A DNA stretch of 10,147 nt from Spirochaetaceae bacterium (GTDB lineage Bacteria; Spirochaetota; Spirochaetia; Treponematales; Breznakiellaceae), in assembly GCA_031288215.1 (NCBI GenBank), contig JAITRV010000289.1, positions 1-10,147 on the forward strand, read 5' to 3'. This document shows, piece by piece, positions 1-6,006 of the stretch. The stretch's first letter is position 1. Each line of letters opens with the position of its first letter. The notes beneath the pieces are model-generated. The model did no database searches. It was given only the letters and a program-made list of their open reading frames with translations, and was not told where the DNA came from. The translations under genes were made by a program, and so were the position numbers.

Positions 1-2
1 AT

Positions 3-1001
3 ATGGAAGATATTGTGGACCTAACAATAGATACCGCAAACCACATTCCGATTTACCGGCAGATCATGGACCGCATCGCCCGGGACATCGCCCGGGGGAT
101 ACTGCCGCCGGGGTATCAGCTCCCCACGGTGCGGGATCTTGCCGAGAGGAGCGGTATTTCCCACGGGACCATTAAACATGCCTACGATATGCTGGAACGG
201 GAAGGGCTTATAAAAAAAAACCGGGGGAGCGGGACCTTTGTCGCCTTCCCCAAGGAAATTGAGCGGGGGGGCGCCAAGGTAAAGGCCCTGGCCGCGATTG
301 ACCACCTGCTGGATGAGATGGAGCAGCTCTCTTTTTCCCCCCGGGACATCCGGATATTCCTGGATCTCAAACTCCGGGAACGGGAAGAACATATCCGGCA
401 GGTAACCGTGGCGGCGGTGGATTGCAGCCCGGAGCCGCTCTCGGTGATGTACCGGCAGATTTTAGATCTGCCCCATACGGAGGTGTATAAATACCTCCTG
501 GATGAGGTCATCACAACCCCGAAACCCTTTGATCCCGCGGCGGATTTGGTGGTCACCACCCCCACCCACTATGAGGACCTTGCCCGGAAGATGCTCCACG
601 GCCGGGAGCCGACCCGGCTCGTCATGGCCATCGCCACCAGTACCGCCCTGGAACTTGCCGCCATTCCCCCGGACACCCGGCTCGGTATCGCCTGCGCCAG
701 CCGGCGTTTTGCCCAGGTGATGCTCCGGGCCTGTGAGGAATACGGAAAACTCCTCCACCCCGTCGAAGTCGTCTACTTTGGCGACGGGGACAGCCTGAGC
801 CGCATCGCCCGGGAATGCAACCGGCTCCTGCTGCCCCCCAACTACGAACTCTTCTCCTCCCCGGTGGAGGCCCTGATCCTCAAATCCGTCAAAGAAAGCC
901 ATCGGCCCATCCACTACCGTTACCAGGTGGAACGGGGTTCCCTCCTCTACCTGGAAGAACAGATAAACCGGATCTATAAAAACAATCAGGGACTGGGATA
1001 A
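3..1001 (+). CDS. GntR-family transcriptional regulator, probable local regulator of the glutamate mutase operon
   Basis: The 332-residue protein has an N-terminal GntR winged helix-turn-helix at about residues 10-82. The recognition region runs from LPTVRDLAERSGIS through HAYDMLEREGLI and ends in the wing RGSGTFV. The remaining 250 or so residues are unrecognised: they lack the PLP-lysine region of MocR regulators and do not look like FadR or HutC/UbiC ligand domains. They contain LVVTTPTHYEDL (about 181-192) and VEVVYFGDGDS, which suggest an alpha/beta effector-binding fold; that is inference. The gene precedes the mutase operon in the same direction, and two palindromes fitting GntR operators lie downstream, so operon control, perhaps in response to glutamate or a pathway intermediate, is likely. 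The ATG is only two bases into the window, so no ribosome binding site is visible and a more upstream start cannot be excluded. Confidence 0.88.
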   Translation: MEDIVDLTIDTANHIPIYRQIMDRIARDIARGILPPGYQLPTVRDLAERSGISHGTIKHAYDMLEREGLIKKNRGSGTFVAFPKEIERGGAKVKALAAIDHLLDEMEQLSFSPRDIRIFLDLKLREREEHIRQVTVAAVDCSPEPLSVMYRQILDLPHTEVYKYLLDEVITTPKPFDPAADLVVTTPTHYEDLARKMLHGREPTRLVMAIATSTALELAAIPPDTRLGIACASRRFAQVMLRACEEYGKLLHPVEVVYFGDGDSLSRIARECNRLLLPPNYELFSSPVEALILKSVKESHRPIHYRYQVERGSLLYLEEQINRIYKNNQGLG

Positions 1002-1049
1002 TACTTTCCCGCGCATATCCTGTCAGAGAATAATAAATCTATAGGAATA

Positions 1050-1065
1050 ATTGATATATATCAAT
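1050..1065. promoter_or_regulatory. Palindromic candidate operator 1
   Basis: ATTGATATATATCAAT is a perfect 16-bp palindrome 49 bases after the regulator stop codon. Its 14-bp core, TTGATATATATCAA, matches the palindrome over the operon promoter (1338-1351) at 12 of 14 positions, and the two differences are symmetric. It is not flanked by a recognisable promoter, so it may be an auxiliary operator upstream of the mutase promoter. Protein binding is inferred, not shown. Confidence 0.55.
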
Positions 1066-1080
1066 CGGACAAAGATTTTC

Positions 1081-1126
1081 CCCGCTCCGTCTGCCCGGTG
1101 AGGGTGCTTCGCAGCGGGCGTTTTTT
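1081..1126 (+). terminator. Probable Rho-independent terminator of the regulator gene
   Basis: A GC-rich inverted repeat is followed at once by six T residues (1121-1126). The tightest stem pairs GCCCG (1093-1097) with CGGGC (1115-1119), extended by a G-U pair, with a small TGC/GCA hairpin inside. An alternative stem pairs CCCGCT (1081-1086) with AGCGGG (1113-1118). Position, 80-125 bases after the regulator stop, fits termination of that transcript and separation from the operon promoter. Confidence 0.6.
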
Positions 1127-1136
1127 GAGTTGTTCC

Positions 1137-1273
1137 AAAGATCGCCTCTTGCGGACCTCGGATCGTGAAATCGCCGGTGAAAGGGTCTTTTTAAGTTTTC
1201 GGGAAGAAACAGCGGTTTTTTTCAATCCCTGACGCTGTTGTGTGCGCCGAGCGTCGGGGATCGGCCGATCTTT
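1137..1273 (+). other. Stretch with strong secondary-structure potential, unknown role
   Basis: The ends AAAGATCG (1137-1144) and CGATCTTT (1266-1273) are perfectly complementary. Between them lie a 12-pair hairpin (1225-1236 with 1250-1261, one G-U pair), a hairpin closed by GACC/GGTC (1154-1157 with 1184-1187) that also contains CGG/CCG, and a weak GTTT/AAAC hairpin (1195-1210). A competing stem AACAGCG/CGCTGTT (1208-1214 with 1233-1239) shares bases with the 12-pair stem, so the two exclude each other. The G-U pairs would suit a + strand RNA. However, the stretch lies upstream of the predicted promoter, so transcription is uncertain. GATCGGCCGATC (1259-1270) is also a 12-bp DNA palindrome. 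The long hairpin is hard to explain by chance; the 8-bp closing stem could be chance. Confidence 0.4.
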
Positions 1274-1276
1274 ATT

Positions 1277-1303
1277 AAAAAAAATTGAAAAAAAACAAAA
1301 AAA
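1277..1303 (+). promoter_or_regulatory. A-tract array upstream of the -35 box (UP-element-like)
   Basis: Three A runs (1277-1284, 1288-1295, 1297-1303) lie directly upstream of the TTGACA box. The first two are spaced about 11 bases centre to centre, close to a helical turn. This matches the form of UP elements or intrinsically curved DNA that strengthen promoters. A fourth A run (1313-1319) falls in the promoter spacer. Confidence 0.5.
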
Positions 1304-1307
1304 GTCC

Positions 1308-1338
1308 TTGACAAAAAAACTATATCAATATATATATT
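1308..1338 (+). promoter_or_regulatory. Sigma-70-type promoter of the glutamate mutase operon
   Basis: TTGACA at 1308-1313 is a perfect -35 consensus. The best -10 candidates overlap: TATATA at 1331-1336 with a 17-base spacer, or TATATT at 1333-1338 with a 19-base spacer. Transcription would begin near 1342-1346, giving a leader of about 30 bases before the glmS start. A candidate operator (1338-1351) covers this start point, so a bound repressor could block initiation. Confidence 0.7.
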
Positions 1339-1351
1339 TGTTATATAACAA
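1338..1351. promoter_or_regulatory. Palindromic candidate operator 2, over the transcription start
   Basis: TTGTTATATAACAA is a perfect 14-bp palindrome immediately downstream of the -10 region. It contains GT-N6-AC, the general form of GntR-family operators (GT...AC dyads). It shares the frame TTG-N-TATATA-N-CAA with the palindrome at 1050-1065. A lone TATATCAA at 1321-1328, in the promoter spacer, matches one half of operator 1. The position suggests repression by the upstream GntR protein, which is inferred from proximity and motif form. Confidence 0.6.
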
Positions 1352-1375
1352 TTCGAGAAATTGAGAAGGGACTTT

Positions 1376-1798
1376 ATGGAGAAGAAAAAACTGATCCTGG
1401 GGGTAATCGGCGCCGACGTTCACGCCGTGGGGAACAAGATCCTCTACCACGCCTTTACCGGGGCGGGATTCGAGGTGATCAACCTGGGAGTCATGGTTTC
1501 CCAGGAGGAATATATCGAAGCGGCCATCGAAACCGCGGCGGATGTCATCCTGGTGTCTTCCCTTTACGGCCATGGGGAACTGGACTGCCGGGGCTTCCGG
1601 GATAAGTGCGACGAAGCGGGGCTCAAGGGCATACTCCTCTACGTGGGGGGGAATCTGGTCGTAGGGAAGCAGGATTTCGAAGATGTGGAAAAGCGGTTCA
1701 AAGCCATGGGCTTCGACCGGATCTTCCCCCCGGGAACGGCCCCGGAAACGGCCATCGAGGCCCTCCGGCAGGATCTGCATATTCACGAAGGCGCCTGA
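1376..1798 (+). CDS. glmS: Glutamate mutase sigma subunit (methylaspartate mutase S, B12-binding)
   Basis: This 140-residue protein is the small cobalamin-binding subunit of adenosylcobalamin-dependent glutamate mutase (EC 5.4.99.1). It carries the base-off/His-on signature D14-x-H16-x-x-G19; His16 is the expected cobalt ligand at the same position as in the clostridial protein. SSLYGHG (61-67) and GG (91-92) complete the B12-binding Rossmann-fold motif. Length fits the family (about 137 residues). The ATG at 1376 is chosen because GAGAAGGG ends five bases upstream; an in-frame TTG at 1361 would overlap that ribosome binding site. The stop codon shares one base with the glmL start (TGATG), implying translational coupling. 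The symbol glmS (also mutS) should not be confused with glucosamine synthase or the mismatch-repair gene. Confidence 0.97.
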   Translation: MEKKKLILGVIGADVHAVGNKILYHAFTGAGFEVINLGVMVSQEEYIEAAIETAADVILVSSLYGHGELDCRGFRDKCDEAGLKGILLYVGGNLVVGKQDFEDVEKRFKAMGFDRIFPPGTAPETAIEALRQDLHIHEGA

Positions 1799-3192
1799 TG
1801 GAAGCGGTCCTCCTCATCGACTTCGGCAGTACCAATACCAAGGTTACCGCGGTGGACATCGCCGGCGAACGGCTCCTGGGAACCGCCGCGGCCTTCACCA
1901 CCGTAGAGAGCGACATCGGCGAAGGACTGGCACAGGCCCTGACGGAGCTTGAGAAACAGGCCGGCCCCCTCCGCGTCCTCAAACGCCGGGCCTGCAGCAG
2001 CGCCGCCGGGGGACTGCGGATGGTAGCCGGCGGCCTGGTGCCCTCCCTCACCGCCGAAGCCGCCCGGCTCGCCTCCCTGGGGGCGGGGGCCAAGGTGGTG
2101 AAGGTCTTTTCCTACGAGCTTACCGATGAGGACGCCGCCGAAATCGCCTCCCTGAAACCGGACATCTTCCTCCTCTGCGGGGGCGTGGACGGGGGGAACA
2201 AGGAGGTCATCATCCACAACGCCCGGATGCTCGCGGCCCTTCAGGCGGACTTCCCGGTCCTGCTGGCGGGGAACCGGACCGCCGCGGCGGAATGTGAGAA
2301 GATCCTCTCCGGCCGGGAGTTGATCCGCTGCCCCAACGTCCTGCCCCAGTTGGGGAAGCTCAACATCGAACCGGTACAGGCCCAGATCCGGGAACTCTTC
2401 CTCCGCCGGATCATCCGGGCCAAGGGCCTTTCCCGGGAGCAGGAGCTTGTCTCGGGGATCCTCATGCCCACCCCGGCGGCGGTGAAGCGGGCCGTGGAAC
2501 TCCTGGCATCGGGCCTGCCCGCGGGGCAATGTCCCCGCCCGGGCATCGGCGAATTGGTCGCGGTGGACCTGGGGGGGGCCACCACCGATGTGTACTCCGT
2601 GGCCCGGGGAATGCCCCAGGCGGGGGAGGTGATCCTCAAGGGCCTTCCGGAGCCCTTTTCCAAGCGGACCGTGGAGGGGGACATCGGGATGCGTTACAGC
2701 GCCGCCGGGGTCCTGGAGGCGGCGGGAGCGGCCCGGCTGGCGGAACTCTCGGGACTGGAGGAGGAGCAGGTGGCTGCCGGGATTGCCCGGCTCAGCGCCC
2801 ACCCCGACGCCCTTCCCGGCGGCGCCGAGGAGGAAAACCTCGACTTCGCCCTGGCCGCGGCGGCGGTGGAGACCGCCGTCACCCGCCATGCCGGAACCCT
2901 GGAGGAAATTTACACCCCCGCGGGTCCGGCGCTGGTACAAACCGGGAAGGACCTGACCGCCGTGGATAACCTGGTCCTCACCGGCGGGGCCCTGATCCGC
3001 AATCCCCGCATCCGGGAGATTGCCGCCTGCGCCCGTTCTACGCGGAAAGCGCCCGCGTCCCTCCGCCCCAAGGGCGGCCGGCTTTTCATCGACCGGTCCT
3101 ATATCCTCGCCGCTATGGGGCTTTTGGCGGAGGAATATCCCCAAGCGGCCCTTTCAATCATGTATAAGGAGATCCAAAAATATGGAGATTGA
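1798..3192 (+). CDS. glmL: GlmL/MutL, ATPase partner of glutamate mutase
   Basis: This 464-residue protein belongs to the MutL/GlmL family found between the two subunit genes of glutamate mutase. It has the actin/Hsp70-like ATPase layout: a phosphate-1 loop LLIDFGSTNTKV (5-16), a GGVDGGNKE stretch (128-136), a phosphate-2 loop VAVDLGGATTDVYSV (254-268), and an adenosine-type motif LVLTGGALIRNP (392-403). The family is thought to reactivate or protect the mutase, comparable to ATP-driven reactivases of B12 diol dehydratases. That role comes from family knowledge and context, not from this sequence. The ATG at 1798 overlaps the glmS stop by one base, with GAAGG six bases upstream. The same frame stays open upstream to about 1606, but only as a shadow of glmS. 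The gene's end overlaps glmE by 11 bases. Confidence 0.93.
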   Translation: MEAVLLIDFGSTNTKVTAVDIAGERLLGTAAAFTTVESDIGEGLAQALTELEKQAGPLRVLKRRACSSAAGGLRMVAGGLVPSLTAEAARLASLGAGAKVVKVFSYELTDEDAAEIASLKPDIFLLCGGVDGGNKEVIIHNARMLAALQADFPVLLAGNRTAAAECEKILSGRELIRCPNVLPQLGKLNIEPVQAQIRELFLRRIIRAKGLSREQELVSGILMPTPAAVKRAVELLASGLPAGQCPRPGIGELVAVDLGGATTDVYSVARGMPQAGEVILKGLPEPFSKRTVEGDIGMRYSAAGVLEAAGAARLAELSGLEEEQVAAGIARLSAHPDALPGGAEEENLDFALAAAAVETAVTRHAGTLEEIYTPAGPALVQTGKDLTAVDNLVLTGGALIRNPRIREIAACARSTRKAPASLRPKGGRLFIDRSYILAAMGLLAEEYPQAALSIMYKEIQKYGD

Positions 3193-4630
3193 AAATAAAC
3201 GGATTCCCGATGGGGAATTTTACAAAATCAGAAAAGAGGTATTGACCCAGTGGCCCACCGGAAAGGACGTGGACCTGGAGGAGGGTTTTGCTTACCATAA
3301 GAACCTCCCGGCGGGGAAGGTTTTTTCCAAAAAACTGATCAAGGCCAAGGCCGCGGGGACCACCCTGATCCAGCCCCGGGCGGGGGTCGCCCTGATCGCC
3401 GAGCATATCAAGCTGCTCACCTACCTCCAGGACAAGGGGGAGGCGGACCTCCTGCCCACCACCATCGACAGCTATACCCGGCAGAACCGTTTTCAGAAAG
3501 CCGAGGAGGGGATCGAGGAGTCGGTGAAGCTGAACAAATCCATGCTCAACGGCTTCCCCGCGGTGAACCACGGGGTTGCCGGATGCCGGCAGATCATCGA
3601 GGCCCTGAACACGCCGGTCCAGGTGCGGCACGGCACCCCCGATGCCCGGCTCCTCACGGAGATCGCCTATGCCGGGGGCTTTACGAGCTACGAGGGGGGG
3701 GGCATTTCCTACAATATCCCCTACGCGAAAAACGCGGACCTGGAAAAGACCATCCGGGACTGGCAGTACACCGACCGGCTCACGGGGATCTACGAGGAGG
3801 CGGGAATTTCCATCAACCGGGAACCCTTCGGCCCCCTCACGGGGACCCTGGTGCCCCCCTGTATCTCCCATGCGGTGGCGATCATCGAGAGCCTCCTGGC
3901 GGCGGAGCAGGGGGTACGGAACATCACCGTCGGCTACGGCCAATGCGGCAACCTTTTACAAGACGTGGCGGCCATTCAGACCCTGCAAAGCCTCACCGAC
4001 GAATATCTCAGGCAGCGGGGGCACGGGGATGTGGATGTGACCACCGTCCTCCACCAGTGGATGGGGGGCTTTCCCCAGGATGAGGCCAAGGCCTTTTCGG
4101 TCATTTCCTGGGGGAGCACCGTGGCAGCCCTGGCCCATGCCACCAAGGTGATCGTCAAGACCCCCCACGAGGCCCTGGGGATTCCCACCATGGAGGCCAA
4201 CGCCCAGGGGCTGCGTTGTACCCGGCAGATCATCACCATGCTGGGGGATCAGACCGTGGACACCAATTCCCTCATGGACGAAAAGGTGATCATCGCCGCG
4301 GAAACCCGGTGCATCGTGGACAAGGTCTTCGAACTGGGCGGGGGGGACATCGCCAAGGGGGCGGTCCGGGCTTTCCAGGCGGGGGTACTGGACGTGCCCT
4401 TTGCGCCGAGCCGCGCCAATGCCGGCAAGGTGCTTCCCGCCCGGGACAATGAGGGGGCCATCCGGTTCTTTGATCCCGGTGCCCTGCCCCTGACAACGGA
4501 ACTCCTGGAATTTCACCGGCAGAAAATGGCCGCCCGGGCCAAATACGAGAAGCGGGAGCCTTCCTTCCAGATGGTGATCGACGATGTCTACGCCATCAGC
4601 AAAGGCCGCCTCGTAGGCCGCCCCGGCTAA
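3182..4630 (+). CDS. glmE: Glutamate mutase epsilon subunit (methylaspartate mutase E, catalytic)
   Basis: The 482-residue TIM-barrel subunit binds glutamate and, with GlmS and adenosylcobalamin, converts L-glutamate to (2S,3S)-3-methylaspartate. With the start at 3182, the substrate-binding residues known from the Clostridium cochlearium enzyme fall at identical numbers: Arg66 (QPRAG), Arg100 (SYTRQ), Arg149 (VQVRHG), Glu171 (SYEGGG), Tyr177 and Tyr181 (SYNIPY). This supports both the start codon and full activity. Length matches the family (about 483). AAGGAG at 3166-3171 lies ten bases upstream, and the gene overlaps the glmL end by 11 bases, so translation is probably coupled. A longer in-frame opening back to 3020 is only overlap with glmL. 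Codons for the Glu171-Gly-Gly-Gly loop include a run of nine G residues (3694-3702). Confidence 0.98.
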   Translation: MEIENKRIPDGEFYKIRKEVLTQWPTGKDVDLEEGFAYHKNLPAGKVFSKKLIKAKAAGTTLIQPRAGVALIAEHIKLLTYLQDKGEADLLPTTIDSYTRQNRFQKAEEGIEESVKLNKSMLNGFPAVNHGVAGCRQIIEALNTPVQVRHGTPDARLLTEIAYAGGFTSYEGGGISYNIPYAKNADLEKTIRDWQYTDRLTGIYEEAGISINREPFGPLTGTLVPPCISHAVAIIESLLAAEQGVRNITVGYGQCGNLLQDVAAIQTLQSLTDEYLRQRGHGDVDVTTVLHQWMGGFPQDEAKAFSVISWGSTVAALAHATKVIVKTPHEALGIPTMEANAQGLRCTRQIITMLGDQTVDTNSLMDEKVIIAAETRCIVDKVFELGGGDIAKGAVRAFQAGVLDVPFAPSRANAGKVLPARDNEGAIRFFDPGALPLTTELLEFHRQKMAARAKYEKREPSFQMVIDDVYAISKGRLVGRPG

Positions 4631-4749
4631 GGACGGGGGGCGCAGCCCCCCCAACCCCCCGCTATGCGGGAAGCGACGGGCTCGCGGCTCTATGTGCCGG
4701 GGCCCGTATCAGTAAGAAAAATCCCCCTTAATTGGGGAAAAGAGGAAGT
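4631..4749 (+). repeat. Hairpin cluster in the glmE-mal gap
   Basis: This 119-base gap is a chain of inverted repeats: GGGGGGC/GCCCCCC with a three-base loop (4635-4651), CCCGC/GCGGG with loop TAT (4658-4670), ACGGGC/GCCCGT (4676-4681 with 4702-4707), and TCCCC/GGGGA (4722-4738). None is followed by a T run, so a standard terminator is unlikely. A mobile palindromic repeat of the REP type, or an mRNA-stability or processing site separating mutase and lyase messages, fits better. No promoter is evident here. Confidence 0.6.
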
Positions 4750-5991
4750 ATGAAGATTGTTAAAGCGGTATGTTCGGCGGGAAGGACAGGGTTCTTTTTC
4801 GACGATCAGCGGGCCATCAAGCAGGGCGCCACGGCGAACGGGGCGACTTACTATGGCAACCCGGTAACGCCGGGCTTTAAGGCGGTACGGCAGGCGGGAG
4901 AATCCATCTCGGTAATGCTGGTGCTGGAGGACGGCCAGGTGGCCTGGGGGGATTGCGCGGCGGTGCAGTATTCCGGCGCCGGCGGGCGGGACCCCCTGTT
5001 TTTGGCCCGGGACTTTATCCCGGTCATCGAAAAGGAAATCCTTCCCGCTTTGGCCGGGAAAGAAATCACGAGTTTCCGGCAGATGGCGGGGGAACTGGAG
5101 GGGATGAAGGCCGGCGGGAAGCGCCTCCACACCGCCATCCGCTACGGGGTGTCCCAGGCCATCCTCGACGCCGTGGCCAAATCCCGCAAGGAAATGATGT
5201 GCGAGACCGTGGCCCGGGAATACGGCCTCAAGGCCCTCCCCGAGCCGGTGCCCATCTTCACCCAAAGCGGGGATGCCCGCCATGACAACACCGACAAGAT
5301 GATCATCAAGGGCGCCCAGGTCCTGCCCCACGGACTTATCAACAACGTCAAGACCAAACTGGGGGAAAAGGGGGAACTCCTGCGGGAATACATCGCCTGG
5401 CTGCGGGACCGCATCCTCCATCTCAGACTGGCCGATTCCTACCGCCCGGTGCTCCACCTGGATGTCTACGGCACCATCGGCCAGGTTTTCGGGAACGACA
5501 ACTACGGCGCCATGGCGGATTACCTGGCCCTTCTCGCAAAGACCGCCGATCCCTTCGCCCTGCGGATCGAAGGGCCGATGGACGTGGAGGAACGGGAGAA
5601 GCAGATGAAGGCCCTGGCGGCCCTCACCCGGATCGTGGATGAGCGGAAGATCCCGGTGGAGATCGTGGCCGACGAATGGTGCAATACCTTGGAGGACATC
5701 AAATATTTCGCCGATAACCGCGCGGGCCACATGGTGCAGATCAAGACCCCGGACCTGGGGGGCATCGGCGACATCGTAGAGGCGGTCCTCTACTGCAAAA
5801 AAAAGGGCATCGGCGCCTACCAGGGGGGGACCTGCAACGAGACGGACCGTTCCGCCCAGGTATGCGTCCACCTCGCCATGGCCACCCGGCCCGACCAGAT
5901 CCTCGCCAAGCCCGGTATGGGTGTAGATGAAGGCTACATGATCGTTTACAATGAAATGCAGCGGATTATTGCCCTGCTTAATCTACGGTAA
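4750..5991 (+). CDS. mal: Methylaspartate ammonia-lyase
   Basis: The 413-residue enolase-superfamily enzyme (EC 4.3.1.2) eliminates ammonia from (2S,3S)-3-methylaspartate to give mesaconate, the second step of the pathway. Long stretches match the clostridial enzyme as I recall it. Visible active-site residues are Gln172, His194 (VLPH), metal ligands Asp238 (HLDVYG), Glu274 (RIEGPMD) and Asp308 (VADEW), then Gln330 and Lys332 (VQIKTPD, the general base) and Cys362 (GGTCNET). From Glu274 on, the numbering is one higher than in Clostridium because of a single inserted residue. Length equals the family norm (413). The ATG at 4750 follows GAGGA closely (3 bases); an in-frame TTG at 4732 would add six residues not typical of the family. 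A hairpin-rich gap of 119 bases separates it from glmE. Confidence 0.98.
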   Translation: MKIVKAVCSAGRTGFFFDDQRAIKQGATANGATYYGNPVTPGFKAVRQAGESISVMLVLEDGQVAWGDCAAVQYSGAGGRDPLFLARDFIPVIEKEILPALAGKEITSFRQMAGELEGMKAGGKRLHTAIRYGVSQAILDAVAKSRKEMMCETVAREYGLKALPEPVPIFTQSGDARHDNTDKMIIKGAQVLPHGLINNVKTKLGEKGELLREYIAWLRDRILHLRLADSYRPVLHLDVYGTIGQVFGNDNYGAMADYLALLAKTADPFALRIEGPMDVEEREKQMKALAALTRIVDERKIPVEIVADEWCNTLEDIKYFADNRAGHMVQIKTPDLGGIGDIVEAVLYCKKKGIGAYQGGTCNETDRSAQVCVHLAMATRPDQILAKPGMGVDEGYMIVYNEMQRIIALLNLR

Positions 5992-6006
5992 TACAAGGAG
6001 CATATC

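Larger units (their letters stand above)
1002..1375. other. Long intergenic region between regulator and glutamate mutase operon
   Basis: These 374 bases contain no credible gene: there is no ATG on the + strand before the glmS start. In order they hold a 16-bp palindrome (1050-1065), a GC-rich hairpin with a T6 tract (1081-1126), a stretch with unusual inverted-repeat content (1137-1273), helically spaced A-tracts (1277-1303), a TTGACA promoter (1308-1338) and a second palindrome (1338-1351). Composition shifts sharply from GC-rich flanking genes to nearly pure A/T at about 1271-1355, as expected for a strong regulated promoter. Confidence 0.85.

Noticed and set aside
1002..1375. Cobalamin riboswitch upstream of the B12-dependent mutase genes
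   Set aside because: No recognisable B12 box or the conserved core segments of cobalamin riboswitches, and most of the region lies upstream of the predicted transcription start.
1361..1375. Alternative TTG start for glmS
   Set aside because: The codon overlaps the ribosome binding site for the ATG at 1376, and starting at the ATG puts the cobalt-ligand histidine at the family position 16.
1783..3144. Long open frame on the minus strand opposite glmL; similar ones at 4690-5871, 6109-7317, 7443-8618 and 8641-9567
   Set aside because: They lie antisense to well-identified genes, have low-complexity Gly/Pro/Arg/His-rich translations and no family motifs. GC-rich third positions on the + strand explain their length.
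4732..4749. Alternative TTG start for mal
   Set aside because: It would add MGKRGS before the standard family N-terminus MKIVKAVCS, and the ATG at 4750 has its own GAGGA nearby.
4631..4749. Terminator plus new promoter between glmE and mal
   Set aside because: The hairpins lack a T tract and no -35/-10 pair is visible before the mal ribosome binding site.
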